From NCBI GenBank assembly GCA_041305385.1, contig JBFYLO010000057.1:1-14904 (forward strand): DNA of 14,904 nt, in the 5' to 3' direction. Position numbers and translations under genes: made by a program. Of this stretch, positions 5,079 through 12,042 are shown one piece after another. This stretch comes from JAKAKT01 sp041305385 (GTDB lineage Archaea; Micrarchaeota; Micrarchaeia; Burarchaeales; JAKAKT01). How positions within the stretch are numbered: position 1 is the stretch's first letter; every line of letters starts with the position of its first letter. Under the pieces are notes generated by a model. That model had not been told where the DNA came from. It searched no databases and saw nothing but the letters and a program-made list of their open reading frames with translations.

Positions 5079-5819
5079 ATGGGAAAGATGCTCATACAGC
5101 AAAAAAGAGGGAAGGGCTCTGCAGCCTACAGGAGGCCCTCCCACAGGTTCTTCACAAAGCTCACCTACAGGAAATACGACGACAAGGAGAAGACCGGGGT
5201 CCTGAGCGGGCAGATAACCCGGTTCATAGACGACCCGGCCAGGACCGCGATACTCATGGAGATAAAGCTTGAAAACGGAGAGGGAATCCACCTGCTTGCG
5301 CCCGAGGGGGCAAGGCTCGGGGATACGTTCCAGCAGGGAATCGAGGCGTCGATTTCCTTTGGGAACGTCCTTCCGCTTTCCAAGATTCCCGAAGGGGTGC
5401 CTATATATAATATAGAGGCGCACCCGGGCAACGGCGGCGCTTTTGTGCGCGCTGCCGGAACGAGCGCATTCGTTGTCTCCCGCGAGGGGAGCACAGTCAC
5501 GGTTCTCCTGCCTTCAAAGAAAACCAAGAAGCTGGATGCATCGTGCAGGGCTCAGATAGGCGTCATCTGTGGCGGAGGCATGCTCGACAAGCCCATGCTC
5601 ACGGCAGGCGCCAACTTCCACAAGATGCACGCAAGGAACATGACCTGGCCGAACGTCAGGGGTGTTGCAATGAATGCAGTAGCCCACCCGCACGGAGGCA
5701 AGCAGCACCACGCTGGAAAGCCGACGACCGTCTCGAGAAACGCGCCCCCAGGACAGAAGGCCGGGCACATTGCCGCCAGGAGCACGGGAAGAAGAAAGGT
5801 TCTGAAGACCAATGACTAA
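5079..5819 (+). CDS. rpl2: Large-subunit ribosomal protein uL2
   Basis: This is the 246-residue archaeal uL2. The start 'MGKMLIQQKRGKGSAAYRRPSHRF' matches the family, and the hallmark 'NAVAHPHGGKQHHAGKP' begins near residue 199; its histidines (about 203 and 205) sit beside the peptidyl-transferase centre. The protein has an OB-fold domain and an SH3-like domain and is needed for subunit association. ATG 5079 was chosen over TTG 5067 because GGTG lies 9 nt upstream and the family begins at MGK. The C-terminus 'GQKAGHIAARSTGRRK' is complete. Confidence 0.98.
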   Translation: MGKMLIQQKRGKGSAAYRRPSHRFFTKLTYRKYDDKEKTGVLSGQITRFIDDPARTAILMEIKLENGEGIHLLAPEGARLGDTFQQGIEASISFGNVLPLSKIPEGVPIYNIEAHPGNGGAFVRAAGTSAFVVSREGSTVTVLLPSKKTKKLDASCRAQIGVICGGGMLDKPMLTAGANFHKMHARNMTWPNVRGVAMNAVAHPHGGKQHHAGKPTTVSRNAPPGQKAGHIAARSTGRRKVLKTND

Positions 5820-5833
5820 AAGAGCTGATAACG

Positions 5834-6235
5834 ATGGCAAGAAAATTTGTTTATAGGGGAAAGAGCATCGAGGAGATCAGCAACCTGACCTTCGAGGAGC
5901 TCATGCCATTTCTCACTTCGAGGGCCAGGAGAACCCTGAAGAGGGCGGCGGCCAATTACAAGAAACTGCTCTCGACTGTCAGGGGCGCCAGGAAGCAGAA
6001 GCTCGACGGCAAGGATGTCACAATAAAGACCCATGTGCGGGAGGCGGTGATTCTCCCGGATTGGGTCGGGCTCAAGTTCGGAATCCACAACGGGAAGGAA
6101 TTCAAGATAGTGGTCATAGCCCCGGAGATGGTCGGCTACAGGCTCGGGGATTTCGCCCATTCGACCGGCAGGGTTCTTCACTCGGGCCCGGGAGTCGGAG
6201 CCACCAGGGGAAGCAAGTTCATACCATTGAAGTAG
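5834..6235 (+). CDS. rps19: Small-subunit ribosomal protein uS19
   Basis: This 133-residue protein has the archaeal uS19 signature: 'FVYRGKSIEEISNLTFEELMPFLTSRARRTLKR' as the archaeal/eukaryotic N-terminal extension, then 'KTHVREAVILPDWVGLKFGIHNGKEFKIVVIAPEMVGYRLGDFAHSTG' for the conserved core. It sits in the head of the 30S subunit next to uS13 and contacts the A-site tRNA. GAGCTGAT, one mismatch from the Shine-Dalgarno consensus, begins 12 nt before ATG 5834. Confidence 0.97.
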   Translation: MARKFVYRGKSIEEISNLTFEELMPFLTSRARRTLKRAAANYKKLLSTVRGARKQKLDGKDVTIKTHVREAVILPDWVGLKFGIHNGKEFKIVVIAPEMVGYRLGDFAHSTGRVLHSGPGVGATRGSKFIPLK

Positions 6236-6245
6236 GGATGTCTTT

Positions 6246-6884
6246 ATGCCGCACTACGGATACTCATACAAGGAAACCGCTGCGAAGTTCGCGAAGGCCC
6301 AGGTCCACGACGTCGATGCATCGTTCAAGGACCTCGGAGCCGTATGCGACGCAATCAGGCGCAAGCACGCCGATGCAGCAGCCGAGCTGCTCGAGAAGGT
6401 TTCGGAAGGCGGGACCCCAATCCTTTACAGGACGCACAACAAGAGGCTCGGCCACAGGCACGAGCTCGGCGGCAAGAAAGGGCGGTATCCAAGGAAGGCA
6501 GCAAAAATCGTGCTCCAAGTCCTGAAGAACGCGCTCGCAAATGCCTCGACCAAGGGGCTCGGCGACCCGCTAGTGGTCGCCCACGCCTGCGCGAACAAGC
6601 AGATGATATACCCGAGGATGGCTTCGAAGGGCACGAGCAGGAGATCCAACTACGAGACCGCCAAGGTTGAGCTGGTCCTTGAGGAGTCGCCCGAGGCGCA
6701 GAAGGCTTTTGCCGAGAAGAAGGAGAAAGCCGCGAAGGCCATTTCAAAGCCCGAGAAGGATAAGCTCGTTAACGACGAGGCGAAGCGGCTCGCAGCCCAC
6801 GTGGCAGGGGTCGTTAAGAAGAAGGCTGCAGAGAAGAAAGAGGAGAAGAAGGAAGAAGTGATTGGCGCTGACAAAAAGGAATGA
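6246..6884 (+). CDS. rpl22: Large-subunit ribosomal protein uL22 with charged C-terminal tail
   Basis: Residues 1-150 form the archaeal uL22 core ('HYGYSYKETAAKFAKAQVHDVDASFKDL', 'THNKRLGHRHELGGKKGRYPRKAAKIVLQVLKNA', 'ACANKQMIYPRMASKGTSRRSNYETAKVELVLEE'), including the beta hairpin that lines the exit tunnel. Residues about 151-212 form a Lys/Glu/Ala-rich extension not needed for the fold and probably helical; archaeal relatives are usually near 150-160 residues long. GGATG starts 10 nt before ATG 6246. It is separated from uS3 by 20 nt. Confidence 0.97.
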   Translation: MPHYGYSYKETAAKFAKAQVHDVDASFKDLGAVCDAIRRKHADAAAELLEKVSEGGTPILYRTHNKRLGHRHELGGKKGRYPRKAAKIVLQVLKNALANASTKGLGDPLVVAHACANKQMIYPRMASKGTSRRSNYETAKVELVLEESPEAQKAFAEKKEKAAKAISKPEKDKLVNDEAKRLAAHVAGVVKKKAAEKKEEKKEEVIGADKKE

Positions 6885-6904
6885 AGGAAAATTAGGGGGA
6901 TTGC

Positions 6905-7711
6905 TTGGCAATTGAACGAAAATTCATCGAGGATTCCATAAACAGATACCGGGTCGCCCAGTTTTTGGAGAAGGAGCTTGACAGGGCGGGATTCTCTCAC
7001 GTAGAGATTCAGAGGACCCCGATGGTCACGAGGATAGCGGTCTCGGTAACGAACCCGGGCCGCGTGATAGGGAAGAAGGGAAAGTCCATCAACGACCTCA
7101 CAACTGCAGTCCAGAAAGAATTCAAGATCGACAATCCGCAAATCAGCGTGGTTGAGGTATCGACAGTGGAGCTCGAGCCCAGGCTCATGGCGAAAAAAGC
7201 GGTGAAAATGATAGAGATGGGCAAGAACATCAGGAGAATCCTCCACGCTACGCTGAAGATGATAATGGACGCCGGCGCCCTGGGTGCCGAGGTCATCGCG
7301 AGCGGAAAAATAGCAGCCAAGGGAGGCAGGTCAAAGAGGCTTCGCGTTTCAGCGGGCTATCTGCCGAAAGCAGGCGAGCCCTCAAGGCTTGTGAGAATCG
7401 CATCCATAACCGCCTACCCGAAATCCGGCGCAATCGGCGTCGTGGTCAAGATTGTTCCTCCAGGCACGGTATTCCCGGACAAGAAAGAGGTGAAGCCGGT
7501 CGAGCTTCCGAGGGTCATAAGCTCCGCTGAGCTGACCGACGAGAACGAGGCAGTGAGGAGGGTCGCCCAGGAGGGGACTTCCGAGCACGCGCCCCACCAC
7601 AAGCCGGAACACAAGCCGGAACCGGCCCCGGAACAGAAGGCCGAGGAGAAAACCGAGGAAAAGGTTGGGAAAACCGAGGAAAAGGTTGAGAAAAAAGAGG
7701 AAAAGGAGTAG
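6905..7711 (+). CDS. rps3: Small-subunit ribosomal protein uS3 with repetitive charged tail
   Basis: The start is TTG 6905; the resulting 'MAIERKFIEDSI' matches archaeal uS3 exactly where expected, and a G-rich site lies 10 nt upstream. A type II KH domain carries the 'GRVIGKKGKSI' loop (52-62), and the C-terminal uS3 domain continues to about residue 210. uS3 lines the mRNA entry channel with uS4 and uS5. Residues about 226-268 form a low-complexity tail ('HKPEHKPEPAPEQ', then heptads KTEEKVG/KTEEKVE/KKEEKE) encoded by tandem DNA repeats. The uL29 gene follows directly. Confidence 0.97.
   Translation: MAIERKFIEDSINRYRVAQFLEKELDRAGFSHVEIQRTPMVTRIAVSVTNPGRVIGKKGKSINDLTTAVQKEFKIDNPQISVVEVSTVELEPRLMAKKAVKMIEMGKNIRRILHATLKMIMDAGALGAEVIASGKIAAKGGRSKRLRVSAGYLPKAGEPSRLVRIASITAYPKSGAIGVVVKIVPPGTVFPDKKEVKPVELPRVISSAELTDENEAVRRVAQEGTSEHAPHHKPEHKPEPAPEQKAEEKTEEKVGKTEEKVEKKEEKE
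7598..7621 (+). repeat. Two perfect 12-bp tandem copies in the uS3 tail
   Basis: CACAAGCCGGAA occurs twice in direct succession and encodes HKPE-HKPE. It marks the start of the repetitive tail of uS3 and is in frame, so copy-number change would alter only tail length. Confidence 0.85.
7648..7710 (+). repeat. 21-bp tandem repeat, three copies, in the uS3 tail
   Basis: Copies begin at 7648 and 7669 and differ only at the last base of the unit; a third, degenerate copy begins at 7690. Each encodes seven residues (EKTEEKV and variants), giving a heptad-length charged repeat at the uS3 C-terminus. The last copy contains the GGAG that may serve as ribosome-binding site for uL29. Confidence 0.85.
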
Positions 7712-7718
7712 AATGACC

Positions 7719-7967
7719 ATGGCGATAATGCGTGTTAAGGAAATCAGGGAACTTGCCCCGGACTTGCTCGACAAGAGGATTGAGGAGCTCTCGGTGGAGC
7801 TCAACTCCGAGCGCGGCACAGTCGCAAGCGGAGGAAAGGCGAGCAATGCAGGGAGGATTAGGGAAATCAGAAGGACAATCGCGCGCATAATCACGATAAA
7901 GAAGGAAAAGGAAAAAGAGGCCAAAACCGTTAGCAAGGTCGATGCCAAGAAGAATGATACGGGGTGA
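7719..7967 (+). CDS. rpl29: Large-subunit ribosomal protein uL29
   Basis: This 82-residue two-helix protein matches archaeal uL29: 'MAIMRVKEIRELAPDLLDKRIEELSVELNSERG' then 'NAGRIREIRRTIARIITIKKEKEKE'. It binds 23S rRNA at the tunnel exit next to uL23. The start is not certain: 7719 gives the family N-terminus (MAIxRxxEIRxM), while ATG 7713 has better spacing from GGAG at 7705-7708. An ATG at 7728 also exists. The C-terminus has a short Lys/Glu-rich extension. Confidence 0.94.
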   Translation: MAIMRVKEIRELAPDLLDKRIEELSVELNSERGTVASGGKASNAGRIREIRRTIARIITIKKEKEKEAKTVSKVDAKKNDTG

Positions 7968-7976
7968 TTGGGAGCA

Positions 7977-8282
7977 ATGGCTGAGATATGCCCAAAGTGC
8001 GGGTTGTTGAAGGACATCTGCGCCTGCGACGTGCTGGAAAAGGAAGAGTCCCAGCGCATCAAGGTCTATTCGACCAAGAAGCGCTTCGGGAAGCTCGTGA
8101 CCATCATTGAGGGGCTCGATAAGGACGCCCTGGAAAAGACGGCCAAGGAGCTCAAGCACAAGCTGGCGTGCGGCGGAACTGCAAAGGAAGGCGCAATCGT
8201 GCTTCAGGGGAATCACAAGGACAAGCTGAAATCCCTGCTGGTGGCGTTGGGCTATTCCGAGAGCAGCATCACCGTAAGATGA
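7977..8282 (+). CDS. sui1: Translation initiation factor aIF1 (SUI1/eIF1 family)
   Basis: This 101-residue protein begins with a zinc-ribbon-like knuckle 'CPKCGLLKDICAC' (Cys 5, 8, 15, 17), common in archaeal aIF1. The SUI1 domain follows: 'RIKVYSTKKRFGKLVTIIEGL', 'KELKHKLACGGTAKEG' and 'IVLQGNHKDKLKSLLVALGY'. aIF1 binds the 30S P-site region and polices start-codon choice. ATG 7977 follows GGGGTGAT (7961-7968), which overlaps the uL29 stop. Its place between uL29 and Rpp29 is the usual archaeal arrangement. Confidence 0.95.
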   Translation: MAEICPKCGLLKDICACDVLEKEESQRIKVYSTKKRFGKLVTIIEGLDKDALEKTAKELKHKLACGGTAKEGAIVLQGNHKDKLKSLLVALGYSESSITVR

Positions 8283-8292
8283 GTTGGTATCC

Positions 8293-8574
8293 GTGCTGAA
8301 CAGGGACAACGTGCTGGTCCACGAATGGATTGGCTTGAAAGCGAGAGTGAGCAAGAGCTCTTGTCGGGCCATGGAAGGGCTAAGTGGAACGATAATCGAC
8401 GAGACCCGGAATACGGTTGCTCTCGAAGGTCCCGGCGGACAGGTGAAGCGTGTCCCGAAGAAATCCTGCACTTTCGAAATCGAGATCGGGCCTGGATGGG
8501 TTTCCGTTGACGGAAGTTCCGTCTGCTATGCTCCCGAAGACAGGCCCAAGAAATTGATGAGGACTATCAGGTAA
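8293..8574 (+). CDS. rnp1: RNase P protein component 1 (Rpp29/Pop4)
   Basis: This is an Sm-like beta-barrel protein of the Rpp29/UPF0086 family. 'HEWIGLKARVSKSSCRAMEGLSGTIIDETRNTVALEG' and 'VKRVPKKSCTFEIEI' are the characteristic core; the family's G-x-V-x-D-E-T-x-N-T-L/V motif is clear. With Rpp21 it binds the specificity domain of RNase P RNA and aids 5' tRNA maturation. The start is uncertain: GTG 8293 has a weak GGT 7 nt upstream and gives 93 residues; TTG 8284 would give 96 but has no ribosome-binding site. No ATG is available before the domain. The position before uS17 is conserved in Archaea. Confidence 0.92.
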   Translation: MLNRDNVLVHEWIGLKARVSKSSCRAMEGLSGTIIDETRNTVALEGPGGQVKRVPKKSCTFEIEIGPGWVSVDGSSVCYAPEDRPKKLMRTIR

Positions 8575-8596
8575 TGCTCCCAAATCGGTGGTTTTG

Positions 8597-8923
8597 ATGG
8601 AATGCAAAGACTCGAAGTGTTTTGTTCACGGGGACCTGAAGGTCCGGGGCGCGAGGACCGAAGGCGTTGTCGTTAGCGACAAGGGCAAGAACACGGTCAT
8701 CATAGAGCGCGACCTCGTGAAGTTCATATCGAAATACGAGAGATATGCGAGGAGGAAGTCCAAGATTGCGGCGCACAACCCCCCCTGCATCGGAGCGAAG
8801 CTCGGCGATACCGTCGAGATAGGCGAATGCAGGAAGTTGAGCAAGACCAAGGCCTGGACAGTCACCAAGGTGCTGGCGAAGGCCGAGGCTGGCAGGCAGA
8901 AGAGGACCAAGAAAACAAGGTGA
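8597..8923 (+). CDS. rps17: Small-subunit ribosomal protein uS17
   Basis: This 108-residue protein matches archaeal uS17: 'CKDSKCFVHGDLKVRGARTEGVVVSDKGKNTVIIERDLVKFISKYERYARRKSKIAAHNPPC', then 'GDTVEIGECRKLSKTKAWTV'. It is an OB-fold protein bound to the 5' domain of 16S rRNA and needed early in assembly. Cys 3 and Cys 8, with the NPPC and GEC cysteines, may bind a metal. ATG 8597 has GGTGG 10 nt upstream; GTG 8588 lies inside that site and is rejected. The stop overlaps the uL14 ribosome-binding site. Confidence 0.97.
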   Translation: MECKDSKCFVHGDLKVRGARTEGVVVSDKGKNTVIIERDLVKFISKYERYARRKSKIAAHNPPCIGAKLGDTVEIGECRKLSKTKAWTVTKVLAKAEAGRQKRTKKTR

Positions 8924-8927
8924 ACAG

Positions 8928-9326
8928 ATGAGGGGTCTTGAATCAAAAATCACAAGGGGTCTTTCAACAGGCTCAGTGCTCACATGCGATGACAACAGCG
9001 GCGCAAAGATAATCATGATCATAGGAGTGAAGAAGTGGAAGAGCAGGAAGTCGCGCCAGCCCAAGGTCGGCATAGCCGATGTGGTGGTTGTCGCAGTCAA
9101 GAAAGGGACCCCCCAGATGAGGAAGAAGGTCGAGACAGCAGTCATCATAAGGCAGCGGCAGACCATAAGGCGCGCTGCAGGCTACAGGCTTTCTTTCGAG
9201 GACAACGCGGCCATACTCATCGACGACCAGGGGCTTCCAAAAGGGACCGAAATCAAGGGAGCCATAGCCCGCGAGGTGGCGGACAGGTATCCGAAGGTCG
9301 CCGCAATCGCAGCAGCAGTGGTTTGA
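8928..9326 (+). CDS. rpl14: Large-subunit ribosomal protein uL14
   Basis: This 132-residue protein has the complete uL14 barrel: 'GLSTGSVLTCDDNSGAKIIMIIGVKKWK', 'GIADVVVVAVKKGTPQMRKKVETAVIIRQRQTIRRA', 'RLSFEDNAAILIDDQGLPKGTEIKGAIAREVADRYPKVAAIA'. It forms part of the subunit interface with 16S h14 and binds anti-association factors. ATG 8928 lies 9 nt after a GGTG that includes the uS17 stop codon. Confidence 0.98.
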   Translation: MRGLESKITRGLSTGSVLTCDDNSGAKIIMIIGVKKWKSRKSRQPKVGIADVVVVAVKKGTPQMRKKVETAVIIRQRQTIRRAAGYRLSFEDNAAILIDDQGLPKGTEIKGAIAREVADRYPKVAAIAAAVV

Positions 9327-9336
9327 GGTAATGCTT

Positions 9337-9702
9337 ATGCCAACGAAACCGAGGACGCAGAGGAAGGCGCTTTACGCGCTCGAGCTCCACAGGAAGCACG
9401 CCCTCGTGAGCGTCCACATCGGCAAGGAGCTCAAGGCGAAGCTGAAGACAGGCGCCAGGAGCCTCCCGCTGAGAAAGGGAGACAGGGTCAAGATAATGAG
9501 GGGAAGCCACAGGGGCAAGAGCGGGAAGGTGCTCGAGGTCGACCTCAAGAAGAGCATTGCATTCATCGAGGGCATCGTAGTCCGGAAGGCCAAGGGCGGA
9601 GAGGTTCAGGTGCCGCTCCAGCCGTCCAATCTTCTCATGGTTGATGGGGATTTCGGCGACGAAGGGAGGAAGAAGCTCCTCGCGAGGAAGAACAGGGGTT
9701 GA
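9337..9702 (+). CDS. rpl24: Large-subunit ribosomal protein uL24
   Basis: This 121-residue archaeal uL24 shows the N-terminal 'KPRTQRKALYALELHRKHALVSVHIGKELKAKL' extension and the KOW motif 'PLRKGDRVKIMRGSHRGKSGKVLEVDLKKSIAFIEGI', followed by 'PLQPSNLLM'. It is an assembly initiator near the tunnel exit. ATG 9337 sits 10 nt after the GG of GAGGTAAT; ATG 9331, in frame and 6 nt earlier, is too close to that site. Confidence 0.97.
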   Translation: MPTKPRTQRKALYALELHRKHALVSVHIGKELKAKLKTGARSLPLRKGDRVKIMRGSHRGKSGKVLEVDLKKSIAFIEGIVVRKAKGGEVQVPLQPSNLLMVDGDFGDEGRKKLLARKNRG

Positions 9703-9706
9703 TTGA

Positions 9707-10393
9707 ATGGCAAAGAAGGGAGGCTCATCTCACTTGAAAAGGATTTCGTCTTACAGGTCTCTTACTGTGGCCAAGAAGACCCACGATTGGATTATAAAGC
9801 CAGGCCCTGGCCCCCACAGCAACAACCGGGCGATTCCGCTCGGGGTTCTCGTGCGAGATTACCTGGGCCTTGCCTCGACTTCCAAGGAGATGAAATACAT
9901 CCTAAACAACGGCGAGGCTTTCGTGGACGGAAGGAAGGTGAAAAGCCCGAACTTCCCGGTAGGCTTGATGGACGTGGTTTCGCTTTCGAAGATAGGCAAA
10001 GCTTACAGGGTCGGCATAGATTCGCACGAGAGATTGGTGCTCAACGAAATAACACATGAGGAGGCGGGCTTGAAGCTCTGCAAAATAAAGAGCAAGAGGA
10101 CCCTCTCCACCGGGAAGCTGATGCTCGGGCTTCACGATGGCAAGTCAATTCCCGGGGACAACAACTACAAAGTCGGCGACACCGTCAAGATAACGCTTCC
10201 TGGGAACAAGGTCGAGAGGCTCCTGAAGCTCGCGCCTGGCGCCCGCTGCCTGATTGTGAAGGGAAAGCACGCAGGCAAGCTATGCAGCCTCAAGGAGCTC
10301 AGGGTTGTCGGCAACAGGAAATGCGAGGCCCACATGGAGGTCGATGGCGGGAATTTCATAACCTCAAAGGGGCTCCTGTTCGTAGTCGAGTAA
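9707..10393 (+). CDS. rps4e: Small-subunit ribosomal protein eS4
   Basis: This 228-residue protein is found only in Archaea and eukaryotes. The N-terminal 'HLKRISSYRSL' is the RS4NT part, 'GVLVRDYLGLASTSKEMKYILNNGEAFVDGRKVKSPNFPVGLMDVV' is an S4-type RNA-binding domain, and 'LAPGARCLIVKGKHAGKLCSLKEL' is a C-terminal KOW motif. It binds the 5' domain of 16S rRNA. ATG 9707 follows the uL24 stop by 4 nt, with GGTTGAT 10 nt upstream. Position between uL24 and uL5 is characteristic of archaeal operons. Confidence 0.97.
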   Translation: MAKKGGSSHLKRISSYRSLTVAKKTHDWIIKPGPGPHSNNRAIPLGVLVRDYLGLASTSKEMKYILNNGEAFVDGRKVKSPNFPVGLMDVVSLSKIGKAYRVGIDSHERLVLNEITHEEAGLKLCKIKSKRTLSTGKLMLGLHDGKSIPGDNNYKVGDTVKITLPGNKVERLLKLAPGARCLIVKGKHAGKLCSLKELRVVGNRKCEAHMEVDGGNFITSKGLLFVVE

Positions 10394-10414
10394 TGCTCAT
10401 GAATGGTGTTTAAG

Positions 10415-10930
10415 ATGGAAGGAACTCAGAATCCGATGAAAGAAATCCTGGTTACGAAGGTCACGCTTAACATAGGCGCTGGCGAGGCCGGTCAGAAACT
10501 CGAGAACGCAAAAACGCTTCTTGCCGTTATAACGGGCAGGGAGCCGGCCATAACTACGGCGAAAATCAGGAATCCCCTATTCAAGATAAAGAAGGGGGAC
10601 AAGATAGGCGTTAAGGTCACCCTCCGGGGCAAGAGCGCAAAGGACCTGCTGGATCGCGCCCTCCGGGCCGTCGACCACACGCTGCCTGCGCGGGCATTCG
10701 ATTGTAACGGCAATTTCTCTTTCGGTGTGAAGGAGTACATAGACTTCCCAGGTGTGAAGTACGACCCAAAAATCGGCATCATCGGCTTCGATGTCTGCGT
10801 GACTCTGAAGCGCAGGGGCACGAGGGTTTCCGGAAGGAGGCGCGCCAGGGCGAGAATCGGCAAGGGGCAGAAGATAACCCGCGACGAGGGCATTTCTTTC
10901 GTCAAGGGGATGAACGTTAATATCGAATAG
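10415..10930 (+). CDS. rpl5: Large-subunit ribosomal protein uL5
   Basis: This 171-residue archaeal uL5 begins 'NPMKEILVTKVTLNIGAGEAGQKLENAKTLL', followed by 'GREPAITTAKIRNPLFKIKKGDKIGVKVTLRG', 'LPARAFDCNGNFSFGVKEYIDFPGVKYDPKIGIIGFDVCVTLKRRG'. It anchors 5S rRNA together with uL18 and contacts the P-site tRNA. ATG 10415 is preceded by GGTG 10 nt upstream; the in-frame ATG 10403 overlaps that site and is less likely. Confidence 0.97.
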   Translation: MEGTQNPMKEILVTKVTLNIGAGEAGQKLENAKTLLAVITGREPAITTAKIRNPLFKIKKGDKIGVKVTLRGKSAKDLLDRALRAVDHTLPARAFDCNGNFSFGVKEYIDFPGVKYDPKIGIIGFDVCVTLKRRGTRVSGRRRARARIGKGQKITRDEGISFVKGMNVNIE

Positions 10931-10943
10931 AATGGTGATAGTT

Positions 10944-11129
10944 ATGGCAGAATCTCAATCAAAAAAGACGGCCGCCTCTAAGAAGCTCAAGTCTAAATTC
11001 AAGGGCAAGGGCAATCGGAAGTGCAGGTTCTGCGGCACCGCAAGGGGGCTCGTAAGGAAATACAAACTCTACATTTGCCGAAGATGCTTCAGGGAAGTAG
11101 GCGAAGAGATAGGGTTCAGGAAGTTTTAG
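10944..11129 (+). CDS. rps14: Small-subunit ribosomal protein uS14, zinc type
   Basis: This 61-residue zinc-binding uS14 has two CxxC knuckles (Cys 27/30 and 45/48) around 'GTARGLVRKYKLYI', then 'CFREVGEEIGFRKF', the archaeal C-terminal signature. It sits in the 30S head next to uS3 and uS10. The N-terminal 20 residues are Ser/Lys-rich and differ from the usual short aromatic start, so they may be a lineage-specific tail. ATG 10944 follows GGTGAT by 10 nt; the in-frame ATG 10932 overlaps this site. The frame of uS8 begins 14 nt after the stop. Confidence 0.95.
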   Translation: MAESQSKKTAASKKLKSKFKGKGNRKCRFCGTARGLVRKYKLYICRRCFREVGEEIGFRKF

Positions 11130-11143
11130 GTTCAGGTGATGAA

Positions 11144-11533
11144 ATGGCTAACGACCCACTGTCAGATGCTCTCAACGTCATAAAGACTCATGAGATTGTA
11201 GGCAAGAGGGATTGCGAGATAAAGCCAGCTTCCAAGCTAATCAAGGAGGTGCTCGGGCTCTTCCAGTCCCACAACTACATCGGTGAATTCGAGATGGTAG
11301 ACGACGGGAAGTCTGGCGCGTTCAAGGTGAGGCTCCTGGGAAGGATAAACGACTGCAAGACCATAAAGCCGCGCTTCCCGGTCAAGAACCAGGACTGGAA
11401 CAAGTGGGAGCAGAGATACATCCCGAGCAAGGACTTCGGCCTGCTCGTGGTTTCGACCTCAAGGGGCGTCATGACCAACCTGGATGCGAAGAAGAAGAGA
11501 ATCGGCGGAAGGCTTATCGCGTACATATACTGA
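11144..11533 (+). CDS. rps8: Small-subunit ribosomal protein uS8
   Basis: This is a 129-residue archaeal uS8: 'DPLSDALNVIKTHEIVGKRDCEIKPASKLIKEVLGLFQSHNYIGEFE', then 'FKVRLLGRINDCKTIKPRFPVK', and the end 'GLLVVSTSRGVMTNLDAKKKRIGGRLIAYIY'. It is a primary binder of 16S rRNA helix 21 and in bacteria represses the spc operon. ATG 11144 is preceded by AGGTGAT 10 nt upstream, the cleanest Shine-Dalgarno site in the window. A longer frame upstream overlaps uS14 and is rejected. Confidence 0.97.
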   Translation: MANDPLSDALNVIKTHEIVGKRDCEIKPASKLIKEVLGLFQSHNYIGEFEMVDDGKSGAFKVRLLGRINDCKTIKPRFPVKNQDWNKWEQRYIPSKDFGLLVVSTSRGVMTNLDAKKKRIGGRLIAYIY

Positions 11534-11543
11534 GGAGATAATG

Positions 11544-12035
11544 ATGATAAAAGTTCCTGAAGGAGTGAAGGTTTCCGTAAGCGGAACTACTGTCAATGCC
11601 GAAGGCCCGAAGGGAAAGCTCTCGAGGACTTTTCCCATAAAGGACCTCAAGCTCGAGAGCAAGAACGGTTCGCTGACGGCGGTTGCGCCTAACCTCATGA
11701 TTACAAATACCGTAGAAGCCCACGTGGCGAACATGTTCAGGGGAGTGACAGATGGCTATTCCCAGAAAATGCAGCTGATATACTCTCACTTCCCGATAAC
11801 GCTTGAAGTCAAGGGCCAGTTCATCTCAATAAAGAACTTCCAGGGCGAGAAGAAGCCGAGGCGCGCAAAAATAGTCGGCTCTACCAAGGTCGATATCAAG
11901 GGCCAGGAGATATTCATTTCTGGCACAAACAAAGAGGACGTTGGGCAGACAATCGCCAATATAATGACTGCCGCAAAAATAAGGAAGAGGGACTCAAGGG
12001 TTTTCCAGGACGGGCTCTACCCGGTTCAGGAGTAG
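11544..12035 (+). CDS. rpl6: Large-subunit ribosomal protein uL6
   Basis: This 163-residue protein has the two related uL6 domains. The first starts 'KVPEGVKVSVSGTTVNAEGPKGKLSRTFP'; the second runs through 'HFPITLEVKGQFISIKNFQGEKKPRRAKIVGSTKVDIKGQEIFISGTNKEDVGQTIANI' to 'RVFQDGLYPV'. It stabilises the sarcin-ricin loop region at the factor-binding site. GAGGAGAT is 10 nt before ATG 11544; ATG 11541, directly before it, is possible and adds one Met. The uS8 stop overlaps the ribosome-binding site. Confidence 0.97.
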   Translation: MIKVPEGVKVSVSGTTVNAEGPKGKLSRTFPIKDLKLESKNGSLTAVAPNLMITNTVEAHVANMFRGVTDGYSQKMQLIYSHFPITLEVKGQFISIKNFQGEKKPRRAKIVGSTKVDIKGQEIFISGTNKEDVGQTIANIMTAAKIRKRDSRVFQDGLYPVQE

Positions 12036-12042
12036 GATGCTT

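Noticed and set aside
7515..8471. 318-residue minus frame antisense to uS3, uL29, aIF1 and Rpp29
   Set aside because: It runs opposite well-identified genes and has the Phe/Ser/Leu/Pro-rich composition expected for the reverse complement of Lys/Glu-rich coding DNA.
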